64,000 bases of DNA, taken from positions 23,104,449-23,168,448 of the forward strand of contig OX411546.1 of NCBI GenBank assembly GCA_948146395.1. The letters are read 5' to 3'. The position numbers and the translations under genes are program-made. Below the pieces are notes generated by a model. It had not been told where the DNA came from and did no database searches. It saw only the letters and a list, made by a program, of their open reading frames with translations. The number at the start of each line of letters is the position of its first letter. Within the stretch, counting starts at the first letter, position 1. This document shows positions 34,188 through 45,436 of this stretch, in pieces. The DNA comes from Fragum whitleyi. Its lineage: Eukaryota; Mollusca; Bivalvia; Cardiida; Cardiidae.

Positions 34188-34757
34188 AGTTTCTTCTACA
34201 GAAGTAATTAAACATTGTATTCTGCCATGCATCATCTAAATAGAATCGTCTTCTAGGGACGATTCTAATGAGATATTGCAAGGTAGAATCTAACAATGAA
34301 TGAAAACACCAGGTAATTAAGAATTGTGATTTTGACTTACGATTAACTTTTTTGTAAGAAGTTTAGTAAATCATGCCCCTAGTCCAGCTGGCTCAGCAGA
34401 ATTGATTTGGTTGTCATTCCTGGGGTTACGAGTTTGTACCCTGGCTCAGCCAACTTTCATCCGACATTAAATTTTGACAAAAGTCTCTAATTGCACAGGT
34501 CATAAAACTGTCTCCCATCAATGCCATGGGCATATGATTATTATAGTACACCTAAATGCATGACTATATATATATTGCTTGTGGATCAGTTGAAATGTAG
34601 TGATTGTACTGACGTGAGAAACAAATAAAAATCATAGATAGGCGCATCAGCAGCTATGATATAACTGCAATAACATTATTAAAGATTCACATTCCTGAAA
34701 ACTCTTGTCTGTTCCAGGGTAATGTTGTTGAGATTGATCTCAATAATAAGGTTTCTG
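34188..34757. other. Gene-free stretch
   Basis: Nothing recognised. Confidence 0.4.
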
Positions 34758-36016
34758 ATAATTCGCCTGAGCACAAAGGGTAATTTCATGTTGGTAGTCC
34801 ATCTCAAACATTTTGTCTTATATACTAGATCTAGAGGACAAATTTTTTTGCCCATTCAGCTTGATATGTGATTAGAATGATTGTCTTCAGAATATTTCGA
34901 ACAGGATCATAATGCAACTGAGTCTATATTGGTAAAAGAAATATAAAAAATAGGTTAAACTTTGGTAATACGAGAGCCATGTCGGACATTGCCATCCCCC
35001 GCTGAGAAAGCTTGATAGTAAACTGAAGCCTAATAGATTAAGGGTTCTACTTTAAGAAATTAAGCCCCTACATAAACTAAGTCTTTAAAATAACAAAGGG
35101 CAATAACTCCAAAATTATGCAAGCCAGAGTTATAGTTCTTGTGCACTGCACTTCTCCTCCATGAGATCTATCCACCCATAAAGTTTCAAGTTGATAGCTA
35201 TTTTACTTTAGGAGATATGCTCCAGACAAAATCTATTTGTCTTAAAAATAACAAAGGGCAATAACTCCAAAATTATGCAAGCAAGAGTTGTAGTTCTTGT
35301 GCACTGCACTTCTCCTCCATGAGATCTATCCACCCATAAAGTTTCAAGTTGATAGCTATTATACTTTAGGAGATATGCTTCGGACAAAATCTAAGTCTTA
35401 AAAATAACAAAGGGCAATAACTCCAAAATTATGCAAGCAAGAGTTGTAGTTCTTGTGCACTGCACTTTTCCTCCATGAGATCTATCGACCCATAAAGTTT
35501 CAAGTTGATAGCTATTATACTTTAGGAGATATGCTCCGGACAAGTTTAGTGACGGAAGGACGGAATGACAGACGGAGAGCATTACTATATCCCCTCGTCG
35601 AAAATGGCGGGGGATAATAAACCATATTGTTTTGCCCAATTAACACAAATTTGGTTAGTATCATGCAATGTCTAGTAAATTCTCAGATTAGTTCAATATT
35701 GTGTGAACTTGGTTAAAGAATATGTCACAAGTCCAATGTTTGTAAAACTTTGTAGACATTCCAGAGACCACAATTTTTTGTCCAATCAACTTAAAGAATG
35801 GATGCCTTGGTGAGATCTCAGGCAAGTACTATGTGGCAGTCAAGTGGAGTCTAAGAGTACGTTCAAGTGATCAGTCTCAAAATTAAATTTGACAAGAGCT
35901 TTGTTTAGCTGAAATTCCAGCAATGTCAAAAATTTTATTATCTTCAACTTTGCATTCAACAGGCTTTCAGATTTTCAAATCAGTGAGCAAGTTTGAGGCC
36001 ACTATGTCCCTCTTGT
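34758..36016 (+). mobile_element. Decayed HINE-like element A8 split by C2
   Basis: The worn start ATTCGCCTGAGCACAAAGGG and the end GAGGCCACTATGTCCCTCTTGT frame core fragments of the A4 subfamily (GCCCAATTAACACAAATTTG, TCAAGTGGAGTC). The C2 element lies inside. A second CTCTTGTT end with TGTCC lies at 36035-36054. Confidence 0.6.
34969..35617 (-). mobile_element. HINE-like element C2
   Basis: Read on the minus strand it begins TTATCCCCCGCCATTTTCG and ends GCGGGGGATGGCAATGTCC, then GACATGGCTCTCGTA. It has three ~155 bp core units with CAACTTGAAACTTTATGGGT. It is a shorter relative of C1 and lies inside the older A8, which gives a relative age. Confidence 0.75.
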
Positions 36017-36121
36017 AATGGAGAAACCATTTAAATGCCAATGTCCCTCTTGTTATTTTATGTCTTGATCAGTGACCTTTTAAATCTTATGTTTTGTGGC
36101 CATGGACAAAGGGGATTGTAG

Positions 36122-36776
36122 TTATAAATGAAACTATGAGGCGGATAAACAGAGTGAGAATCGCAATTGAAACAACAATCCTGATTGGTTGAATATAATT
36201 TTGATTCTAAACATAACCTGATACTTTCTTCAATACAAACAGGTTGTCAGCCCCTTTAGCTCAGTTGGAGGTAATTAGTCCTGAATTCGGTGCACCAGTC
36301 CTGAATTCAAAACAATTGAAGTTAGACATCATAGGTTTGGTTCCCGAGACAAGCACACTAACAAAATAATTGTCTTTCTTAAATTAAAGCTCCATGTGAT
36401 ATATGACGATAAGGAGGTGATGTTGTTCACAGATTTCTAAGTGAGAAAAGGCCACACCCTGCCAAGCTCATATTTGAGGACCAATCAAAATTTCATGATT
36501 AAGTTTTGAGATGGGCCACCCAAAGTTTGGTTAAATTCTGCCCATGTTGCCGAGAAGAAGAATTTTTAAGATTTTTGGATAAAAACTGTTCCACCTGCCA
36601 CACCCGTACTCGGAAGTCAATCAAATTGCATGAACAATTTTAAAGAAGGGCAAAGTTTGGTTTAAATCTGCCCACTAGTTACTGAGGAAAAGGTGTTTAA
36701 AGATTTCAGGGTAAAAACTTCAAGGGGGGGGGGTTCATTCAAATTTTCATGAACAAGGTTTGAGAAGAGTGGCCCT
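36122..36776. repeat. Direct repeat, copy A, flanking the DIRS-like element
   Basis: From TTATAAATGAAACTATGAGG to GAAGAGTGGCCCT it matches 41969-42658 closely, apart from a few substitutions and two small deletions (around 36645 and 36722). It contains a tRNA-like pair of boxes (TTTAGCTCAGTTGG and GGTTTGGTTCCC) and several GATTTCAGGGTAAAAACTT-type units. Its inner edge abuts the truncated recombinase. Confidence 0.8.
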
Positions 36777-37404
36777 GTCTGTAACGATCAGTCTTACTCT
36801 TGCGTATTTTAAATGAAAAATGCCCATCAAACATGCTAATATCGTTACATCGCAGGTTTTTAATCTCGTCATACCTTAGAAAAGCTGCAAAGCCTAATGA
36901 AATAATACAAAGATCTCTTATTATCAAAATGTCACTTGAATCACCATATTTATTACACAATTCAACCCATAGGTCTTTCCCAATGGGTTCCTTCTTTAAT
37001 ACTGGTTTTGACAATGTACGCTTAGCCGACTCTGAAAGATTCTTCACGTATAAGTTGTCCGTCGGATTGGCCAAATCTTTAAGGGAATGTGCCCACTTAA
37101 TGCTGAATATAGTAGATGAAATAACATTATAAGAACACCTATCACTCATTAGCTCCGTTATGTAAAGAGCCACTAAAACTGGAGAGGCTGGAATAGCTTA
37201 TCCTCCCTTGGTAAGGACAAAGTTTTCCCACCTTTTGAAATAACTGTAGTATTTACACACTGTACTGTCAGCTCTAGAGTCAACCAAATAACCGGCCATC
37301 ATCTCAGCCGAACCTTCGACATGATCCCTATTTACACCGGCTCTCTCAACTTCCTTATTGATTCTCTGTTTCAATCCTAGGCCTGAATGATACAAAAAAC
37401 AGCA
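36777..37404 (-). pseudogene. DIRS tyrosine recombinase, truncated
   Basis: In DIRS elements this enzyme integrates a circular DNA intermediate by site-specific recombination, replacing an integrase. Visible parts are an N-terminal SAM-like region (37395-37201), then an in-frame TAA at 37198-37200, then the catalytic domain start with FLRYDEIKNLR (first catalytic Arg, about residue 100 of the second piece) and KIRKSKTDRYR (the beta-hairpin Lys region). The sequence then ends abruptly in copy A of the direct repeat, so the H-x-x-R box and the nucleophilic Tyr are absent. The RNase H stop and a possible start overlap as TAATG (37407-37403), but a T6 run just downstream puts that ATG out of frame with the rest, suggesting homopolymer slippage. 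Not functional. Confidence 0.8.
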
Positions 37405-38689
37405 TTAACCAAAACATTTTACAGCTATAAGACCAAACGTTAAAGGCCGCCCATCAAAAATACCGTTCTTGCCCCTTCCACGCTTGGTCAAAACACCTGG
37501 CTTGAAAAATATCGACCCTGTAATGATCTTAGATTCATTTTCAGTAGGAAAAAGTAACGGCCAAAACGGTGCAGATTTCCACTCTGGAACAATAAGTGCA
37601 CATTTGCATTTTTCTTTTTGAATTTTTCGTATACACTTTGCTATCAGTACTGGTGGTGTTACAATCCAGTTGTTATCGCCGGACCAGTCAAAGTTTAACG
37701 CATCAATACCTGATGTGCCAGGACACAAATCTCGAATTAAATCTGGCACATTTTGCATTATAGTCATGGGCAAACCTATCAAAATTAATGTAAATGGACC
37801 CCATATTTCGCTTACCTTTGAGTAAACCTCATTACAGACTGACCAGTCATCGCCATCGAAGATTCGACTTAATGTGTCCGCCTTCTTGTTCATTTCCCTA
37901 GGAATCCAAACTGACCTAAGATCAATATCATTCTGACTACATACTTTCTCTAATCCTAAAGCGATTGTCTGCAAATCACGCTCACCACTTCCAATATGCA
38001 TTATGCTGTATGTGTTTTTACTGTCTGACTTGACACATACCTGTTTACCTCTGAGCTCATCCTCAAATGTACGTATATACCTGCAAATAGCTTCCAACTC
38101 TCTCCACGTGGAACTCGAACCTGCTTCCGCTGCAGACCAAGTACCCGACATTTTAATGCTTTCTAAGCCATCTATAAAACAGCCATAGCCTGTACTACTT
38201 GCATCAACATAAATGCTTGTGCACTCTGAGCCGCAAAACATTATGCCTGACTCTCTGAACTTACATTTGTTTAAATTGGAAAGATTTTTCTTCCAAAACA
38301 TAAGCTCATGCAAAGCAAATTCATTCAAAACGACTGATGAATTCCAACTGGTTCTTTCTGCTAAACAGCCATACAAAACTCGTGAATGCAAACGAACCAC
38401 TTTACCCATGACACACTGCATAGATAACAGTTGACCGACCATAGCGGCGAGCAGTCAAACCGAAATCCATACCTTGCCACTTTGTACGCGTACAACCAAA
38501 ATATCGAGCAGCTCTAGCGCTCTCGCCATTCTTTCTTGCACTACCGCTATTGTACCTGTTTCAGCATCCCAATTTAAGCCAAGCCATCTAGCAAACTGTT
38601 TTGGTTCCCAACAACACTCTTCGTCTGCTATCAAAAACCTGAAATCTACAAGATCGCTTTTCATAAACCTACTGGCAACATATGCTTTT
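37405..38689 (-). pseudogene. DIRS reverse transcriptase C-terminus plus RNase H
   Basis: The piece 38664-38458 is the RT tail/connection (WEPKQFARWLGLNWD). It ends in TGA at 38455-38457 where the frame otherwise continues directly; a CGA-to-TGA change by CpG decay is the simplest explanation. The next ~345 codons, in the same frame, hold an RNase H fold with the expected acidic residues: D in IYVDASSTGYG (about 80), E in TWRELEAI (about 115), D in SDSKNTYS (about 140) and D in KKADTLSR (about 189). A DIRS-type C-terminal extension follows (WGPFTLILIG, PPVLIAKCIRKIQ, ALIVPEWKSAPFWPLL). Codons run up to the inserted family A element at 38687. Confidence 0.85.
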
Positions 38690-40373
38690 TAGCTCACCTG
38701 AGCACAACGTGCTCAAGTGAGCTATTGTGATCACCTTTTGTCCGGCGTCCGTGCGTCGTCCGTCGTCCGTCGTGCGTCGTCCGTCAACAATTTCTTTAAA
38801 CGACATCTCCTCCTAAACTACTGGGCCAATTTTAACCAAACTTGGCAGAAATGTTCCTAAGGTGGTCCCCTTTAAGAATTGCTAAAAGAATTGAAATCGG
38901 TGAAAAACTCTGGTTGCTATGGCAACCAAAGTTAAGAATTTAAGAAATTCTTTAAAATTCTTCTTCTTCTGAACCAGCAGCCCTACAGCCTTGAAATTTG
39001 GTATGGATGATCAGCTCATAGACCTTAATAAAAATAGCTAAAATCATATCTGTTGGGCCACCAGGTGCGGAGCATCAGGGGGGAGGGGGTAGTACTTTGG
39101 GTAAATTTTGTAATCTTTAACCTTCTTCTTCTTCTGATCATGAAGGCCTACAGCCTTAAAATTTTGCATGTATCATCACCTCATAGACCTTAATAAAAAT
39201 AGCTAAAATCATATCTGTAGGGCCACCAGGTGCGGAGCACCAGGGGGGAGGGGGTAGTAGTTCGATGAAAATTTTGTAATCTTTAACCTTTTTCTTCTTC
39301 TAAACCAGGAGACCTACAGATTTGAATATTGGCATGGATGATCAGCATATGGACCTTTATAAAAATACCTAAAATCATGACTGTAGATTCACCAGGTTCA
39401 TAGCACCAGGGGGGAGAGGGAAGTACTTTTGTGAAAATTTTGTAATCTTTAACCTTCTTCTTCTTCTGAACCGCAAGCCCTACAGACTTGAAAATTGGTA
39501 TGGAGGATCAGCTCATAGACCTTAATATAAATAGCTAAAATCATGACTGTAAAGCCACCAGGTGCGGAGCACCAGGGGGGTGTACTTTTGTGAAAATTTT
39601 GTAACTTTAATCTTCATCTTCTAATGAACCAGGAGCCCTACAGACTTCAATATTGGCATGGATGATAAGCATAATTATGGATCTAAAATAAAATAGCTAA
39701 AATCATGAATGTAGGGCCACCAGATGCGGAGCATTAGGGGGCAGGGGGTAGTACTTTGGATCAATTTTGAAATCTTTAACCTTATTCTTCTCCTGGATCA
39801 GGAACCCTACAGACTTGAAAATTGTCATTGGTGATCGATATATTGACATTAATAATAGCTAAAATCATGACTGTAGGGTCACCAGGTGCTGAGTGTCTTG
39901 GGGAGGGGGTAGTACTTTGGATCATTTTTGAAATCTTTAAACTTCTTCTAATGAGCCAGGAGTCCTACAGACTTGAAAATTGGTATGGATGACCAGCATA
40001 TGGACATATATTGAATTAGCTAAAATCATGACTGTAGATTCACCAGGTGCAGAGCATCTTGGGGGAGGGGGGAGTGCTTTGTTGAGAATTTTGAATCCCT
40101 ACAGCCTTTATATTTGACATGGATTGATCAACTCATTAAAGAAAACTTTTAAAGTCTCAGACTCAGCCTGGCATAGATTAGCTGATCACAGACCTTTTAT
40201 GGAAAAAGCGTAAATAAATAATGTCCAGGGGAGGAGCAGAGGGGGGGGAATGATTATTTCAAATGTTATCTGATTGAATAAGTGAAAATCTCTTTTTCTG
40301 TGGATGCATGGACATACCTAGGTAATGAAGCTTTTTTCTCAGGTGAGCGACCCAGGGCCAACAGCCCTCTTGT
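38687..40373 (+). mobile_element. HINE-like element A5, inserted in the RT gene
   Basis: TTTTAGCTCACCTGAGCAC with hairpin partner GTGCTCAAGTGAGCT, then a GTCCGTCGTCCGTCGTGC tract; it closes with TCAGGTGAGCGA, AGGGCCAACAGCCCT and CTTGTT. Early cores carry CCAAACTTGGCAGAAATGTT; later ~160-180 bp units carry CCTACAG..TTGAAA.TTGG and G-rich CACCAGGGGGGAGGGGG. RT reading resumes exactly across it: codons for GGEKGY on one side and AYVASR on the other join in frame if the target was TTT. Sister copy at 47386-48922. Confidence 0.85.
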
Positions 40374-40929
40374 TTATAACCCTTTTCGCCACCCATTCCA
40401 TCGTCGAGAAAAACTACTACCTTGTAACCCAGTGATCTCCACTGCTCGACCACTGTGCGCATGACTTTTGTAAATATACAGCCTGCAGTTGATATACCAA
40501 AAGCTAAAACTGTGTAACAGTAATACCTTTTTCGCTCTCCGTCATGCCATGCAAAACCCAAGTACGTGCAGTGCTCAGGATATATCATTATGTGGTGATA
40601 CGCACCCCTTACATCAAAAGTAAATAAAAAATCCCCTTCTGAAAATGATGACCACATGATCTTCATAATGACATTTGAATTTGAATAATTCTGGATTGAT
40701 GTGCCTGTAATTCTGGATTGATGTGCCTGCAATCCAATACTAACCTCGGTTTTCCCGACTTACCAAAAGCGACTGTCAATGGATTTACAATATAAGGAGC
40801 ACTATGCTCTTCTCGAATACAGCCTTTTTTCAATAACTTTGCTATTTCCTCACGTACAAAAACAGGATTATCTAAAGCAGACTTATTATTCCTTAACTCA
40901 ATGCTGGATGGAATATTCATAAATGGCAA
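40374..40929 (-). pseudogene. DIRS reverse transcriptase, fingers and palm
   Basis: RNA-dependent DNA polymerase region. From 40929: EEIAKLLKKGCIREE, VNPLTVAFGKSGKPRLVLD (fingers), then a 22 bp tandem duplication (TTCTGGATTG at 40689 and again at 40711) that changes frame. After it come FTFDVRGAYHHI (first catalytic Asp), GFAW, LAFGISTAGCIFTKV and VVFLDDGMGG (catalytic Asp pair near 40400-40405). The frame stops at the A5 insertion. The FLDDG form of the active site fits DIRS elements. Frames upstream show the RT segment extends a little before the 40929 ATG (DVIQNGYKLPF). Confidence 0.85.
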
Positions 40930-41743
40930 CTTGTACCCATTTTGTATGACGTCAAGAATGTACGAATTAGCGTTTGCGTTGCATTTGAATCTTTTGTCAT
41001 GTCATTATTGATTGAACAGCGCTTATCTGATTTACTTTCAACTAAATTACAAGATAAAGGGTAACTACTTATCTGCACATTCTTGGAAATAACCACGGGC
41101 TCCATTACCGCCTTACAATCAGCCCTCCAATGGCCCAATCTCCCACAACGAAAACAAGACCCTGGTCTCGCCGGCCTATTTGTACTGGTCTGTGTACTCT
41201 CCGTAGCATCCTTGTTGGGCTCAGTTGGCGACATGTACGGGCGATATCGTCCTCCTGAGTAACGCCTTCCTTGACGAGCTTTTCTTTCTGCCTGATTATA
41301 CGCTCGCTGAATCCTCTTCTCATCATCCGAGTCATCTGCTAACAGATTACAAACATACTCCTGTACTACTTTCCACCCATGTACCGACGAGTCGGCAAGC
41401 TTAATGCCTTCTGTCTATGATTAATATACTGAATACCTTCGACTATTTTCTCCTTTGCTCCGGATAAGGCCTCCATATTACCGGTCAAAGCATCTTGTAG
41501 AAATCCATATGCCTGGTTAAGGTTGTCCAAAATACGAGCATTTGACTTAAACTGCTCTTCGTGCCCCTTCCTTCTAAATGTGTAAGTGTCCGACCCACCA
41601 ATACTCTGTTGAATAGCTGACAACTGAGACTGGGACAGTTCACGCTGATTTACATTAATACGCTGCTCAAAGTCTCTAAGCTTTGCGCTCATTAATTCCT
41701 CCATTTGAGACAACAGAGAAGATTCCATTGTTTCCGGTGCCAC
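40917..41743 (-). pseudogene. DIRS gag-like ORF with zinc knuckle, frameshifted
   Basis: Probable nucleocapsid-like protein. The first 115 or so codons from 41743 are rich in E, Q and charged residues (helical) and read cleanly to about 41400. There a 1-nt shift moves the sensible frame, which then continues through DDSDDEKRIQRAYNQAERKAR and GGRYRPY to a CCHC knuckle C-FR-C-GRLG-H-WRAD-C (C27, C30, H35, C40 counted from the ATG at 41234) and stops at 40917. The RT frame overlaps the end in another phase, so expression would need reinitiation or frameshifting, unless that too is a mutation. Confidence 0.75.
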
Positions 41744-41968
41744 GTGGTATGTAGTTATATAACTTTAAACTGAGAAAAATAGATGTGAACAGTTCGCCGT
41801 GGTCAGGTAGAATGACCAATACACATATCCCTAAAGACATGTACATATTCACAATACCTGATTCACGTGCCATCTTTCCAACCCACTGCACTTTATCCAC
41901 TGTATTGGACTACGCTACGCGAAGACAATTATTTCGCGCTATTCTAGACGAAACGCGCGAAATGACCA
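41744..41968 (-). other. 5' flank of the DIRS-like element
   Basis: CpG-bearing sequence upstream of the gag start. ATTTCGCG (about 41930) and CGCGCGAAAT (about 41954) form a short inverted pair just inside the direct repeat and may be a remnant of the element terminus. Confidence 0.4.
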
Positions 41969-42658
41969 TTATAAATGAAACTATGAGGCGGATAAACAGA
42001 GTGAGAATCGCGATTGAAACAACAATCCTGATTGGTTGAATATAATTTTGATTCTAAACATAACCTGATACTTTCTTCAATACAAACAGGTTGTCAACCC
42101 CTTTAGCTCAGTTGATGGTCACCAGTCGTGAATTCGGTGCACCAGTCCTGAATTCAAAACAATTGAAGTTAGACATCATAGGTTTGGTTCCCGAGACAAG
42201 CACACTAACAAAATAATTGTCTTTCTTAAATTAAAGCTCCATGTGATATGTGACGATAAGGAGGTGATGTTGTTCACAGATTTCTAAGTGAGAAAAGGCC
42301 ACACCCTGCCAAGCCCATATTTGAGGACCAATCAAAATTTCATGATTAAGTTTTGAGATGGGCCACCCAAAGTTTGGTTAAATTCTGCCCATGTTGCTGA
42401 GAAAGAGAATTTTAAAGATTTTTGGATAAAAACTGTTCCACCTGCCACAGCCGTACTCGGAAGTCAATCAAATTGCCTGAACAATTTTAAAGAAGGGTCA
42501 CTCATCTGTGCAAGGTTTGGTTTAAATCTGCCCACTGGTTACTGAGGAAAAGGTGTTTAAAGATTTCAGGGTAAAAACTTCCTGCCACGCCCATATTGAT
42601 TGGGGGGGGGGGGGGTTCATTCAAATTTTCACGAACAAGTTTTGAGAAGAGTGGCCCT
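41969..42658. repeat. Direct repeat, copy B, flanking the DIRS-like element
   Basis: Longer partner (690 bp) of 36122-36776. Beyond 42658 it continues smoothly into further related units, whereas copy A breaks off there, so B is the parental context. Confidence 0.8.
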
Positions 42659-43250
42659 AGAAACATTTCTGCAAAGTTTGGTTGAAATTCGTGAAATGGT
42701 TACAAAAGAGAAGATTTTTTTTTTAAAGATTTCAGGGTTATAACCTGCCCCGTTCTGCCAAGCCCATATTTGGGCTTTAATCAAAATTTCAAGAACAAGT
42801 TTTAATGAGGGTTACTCTTCCAAGTTTGGTTGAAATCTGCCCTATTATTACTGAGAAGATGTTAAAGATTTCAGGGTCAAAAACTGTCCTTCCCTGCCAA
42901 GGGTGTCATTCAAAATTTCATGAACAAGTTGTGAGAAGGATCACCCAGGGAACGTTTCTTCAAAGTTCAGTTTAAATTCACTCATTGGTAACTGAGGAGA
43001 AGATGTTTAAAGATTTCAGGGTAAAAAACTGCCCCACCCTGCCATGCCCATGATTGGGGCTCATTCAAAATTTCACGAACAAGTAATGAGATTGGTCACC
43101 CAAGGAACATTTCTGTCAAGTTTGGTTGAAATGCGCTCAATGGTTATTGAGGAGAATAATTGTTGATGAGCCCAGACTCATGAGGCACAACAAACAAAAA
43201 GTGATCACAAAAGCTAACCTTGTTCTTGTTGTGCTCTGGTGAGCAAACAT
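42310..43250 (-). mobile_element. HINE-like element A7/B-core on the minus strand
   Basis: Read on the minus strand it starts GCTCACCAGAGCACAAC...AGCTTTTGTGATCAC. Core units of ~130-160 bp follow (AAACATCTTCTCCTCAGTAAC, CAAACTTGG.AGAAATGTTC, GGCAGGGTGGGGCAG), related to the B1 core. The 3' end is not found; part of this element is what the direct repeats duplicate. Confidence 0.55.
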
Positions 43251-43525
43251 AATACAACAAAGGGGCTGAGAGTTGTCAATCAATTTTTATCTTCCTTGAA
43301 CTGTTCTTCTTTAAAAGAATTTAGCATTTAAATAAGATTTTAAAATCGTAGAAGAAGATGGAATTAGCAGACACAAAGTCTGTTGGTAAATGTCACACAC
43401 ATATGGCTCATTTCCATTGCTACATAAAAATTGAATGTGCTGAAATCCCAAGATATATGTTTCAAGCATCAGAATTACCATATACAAAGAATTTACAGTT
43501 TGTATGATCATTTCACCTGAGCGTT

Positions 43526-45378
43526 TTTTAGCTCCACTGGCCGAAGGCCAGCAAACTATTGTCATGGCGAGGTGTCTGTCATGCCTCTGTGCGTGCATCA
43601 TGCGTAAACTTTTCTTTAAACATCTTCTCCCCCTCAACCAATGGGTGGATTTTGACGAAACTTGGCCAGAATGTTTCTTGGGTGACCCTCTTTTAAAGAT
43701 GTTCAAGAAATTTGGATTGACCCCCAAATATGGGTGTGGCAGGGTGGGGCTAATTTTGACCCCGAAATCTTTGAATGGCATCTCCTCCTGAACCATTGGG
43801 CCAATTTCAATGAAACTTTACCAGAATGTTCCTTGGGTGACCCTCTTTTAAAGTTGTTCAAGAAATTTGGATTGACCCCTAAATATGGGCGTTGCAGAGT
43901 GGGGCTTAATTTGACCCCGAAATCTTTCAACGACATCTCCTCCTGAACCATTGGGCCAATTTCAATGAAACTTTACCAGAATGTCCCTTGGGTGACCCTC
44001 TTCTAAAGTTGTTCAAGAAATTTGGATTGCCCCCCACATATGGGCATGGCAGGGCGGGGCTTATTTTGACCCCGAAATCTTTGAATGACATCTCCTCCTG
44101 AATGATTGAGCCAATTTTAATGAAACTTTACCAGAATGTTCCTTGGGTGACACTCTTTTAAAGTTGTTCAAGAAATTTGGATTGACCCCCAAAATGGGCG
44201 TGGCAGGGTGGGGCTTTTTTTTTACCCCAAAATTTTTTAATGACATCTCCTCTCCGACAATAAGGCCGATTTCAATGAAACTTTACCAGAATGTTCCTTG
44301 GGTGACCCTCTTCTAAAGTTGTTCTAGAAATTTGGATTGACCCCCAAATATGGGCATGGCAGGGCGGGGTTCAATTTTGATCCCAAAATCTTTGAACCTC
44401 ATCTCTTCCTGAACCATTTGGCTGATTTCAATGAAACTTTACCAGAATGTTCCTTGGGTGACCCTCTTCTAAAGTTGTTCAAGAAATTTGGATTGACCCC
44501 TGAATATGGGCGTTGCAAGGCGAGGCTTATTTTGACCGCGAAATCTTTGAATGACTTGTCCTCCTGAACCATATGGCCAATTTTAATGAAACTTTAACAG
44601 AATGTTCCTTTGGTGACATTCTTTTAAAGTTGTTCAAGAAATTTGGATTGACCCCCAAATATGGGCATGGCTGGGCGGGGCTAATTTTGTCCCCAAAATT
44701 TTTGAATGACATCTCCTGAACCATAAGGCTCATTTCAATGAAACTTTACCAGAATGAACTTTGGGTGACCCTCTTTTAAAGTTGTTCAAGAAATTTGGAT
44801 TGGCCCCCAAATATGGGCATGGCTGGGCGGGGTTAATTTTGTCCCCGAAAACTTTGAACCTCAACTCCTCCTGAACCATTTGGCTGATTTCAATGAAACT
44901 TTACCAGAATGTTCCTTGGGAGACCCTCTTCTAAAGTTGTTCAAGAAATTTGGATTGACCCCCAAATAGGGGCATGGCAGGGCTGGGCTAATTTTGACCT
45001 CGAAATCTCTGAACGCCATCTCCTGAACTGTTGGGCCAATTTCAATGAAACTTTACCAGAATGTTCCTTGGGTGACCCTCATCTAAAGTTGTTCAATAAA
45101 TTTGGATTGGATGAGATCCACTGGATCAATAAAATTCAGGTGACAGTTTAGGGCCATTCTGGTCCTCTTGTTTCAAAGTGATATCTAAATAGTTTTCTTC
45201 TTTGTAATTTTACATATTAGTTAAATAAGTTCATTCCTTCATAAGTCAGTTTCAAAAAAGGTCTGAAATCCTGCTGAATGCTGTTCACTTTCATTACCTT
45301 CTATTTTCAATATCTCTCTTTCAAATCTTGAGATTTTTAAGCCAGTGGAGCGATACAGGCCCTCTTGGGCCTCTTGTT
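43526..45378 (+). mobile_element. HINE-like element B1, mosaic with family A ends
   Basis: AGCTCCACTGGCCGAAGGCCAG opens family B and GCCAGTGGAGC near 45341 is its exact inverted partner, followed by the AGGCCCTCTTGGGCCT hairpin and CTTGTT. About ten ~155 bp core units lie between, each with CAATGAAACTTTACCAGAAT and TTGGGTGACCCTC. A family A start (TCACCTGAGCG, 43513) lies just outside the left end, and a complete family A end (TCAGGTGA, GGGCCATTCTGGTCC, TCTTGTT) lies at 45136-45173, inside B. Ends of two families are therefore interleaved. Confidence 0.75.
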
Positions 45379-45436
45379 CTAACATACATTGTTTTGTACC
45401 AACAGACAAGAACAACCTAAGAAATTATAATTAAAA

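Larger units (their letters stand above)
36777..41968 (-). mobile_element. DIRS-like tyrosine-recombinase retrotransposon (degenerate)
   Basis: In minus-strand order there is a gag-like ORF with CCHC knuckle, then RT, RNase H and a tyrosine recombinase. That order and the RT/RNase H/recombinase style (FLDDG, KSKTDRYR) are those of DIRS-type retrotransposons, which lack an integrase and an aspartic protease. The copy is dead: a gag frameshift, a 22 bp duplication in RT, a family A insertion, two in-frame stops, and a recombinase missing its catalytic C-terminal half. The usual DIRS terminal repeats were not identified. Bracketing direct repeats are annotated separately. Confidence 0.85.

Noticed and set aside
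37405..38442. Domesticated RNase H-like host gene
   Set aside because: It is in frame with RT and recombinase remnants and framed by element decay; a retrotransposon relic explains it better.
36122..42658. Reading the 655/690 bp direct repeats as LTRs
   Set aside because: The enclosed proteins are DIRS type with a tyrosine recombinase; copy B continues seamlessly into unrelated repeat units, and no TG...CA ends or primer-binding site are seen.
43311..45151. ORFs up to 161 codons on both strands
   Set aside because: All lie in the B1 or A7 tandem cores and repeat with their period; no protein domain is recognisable.
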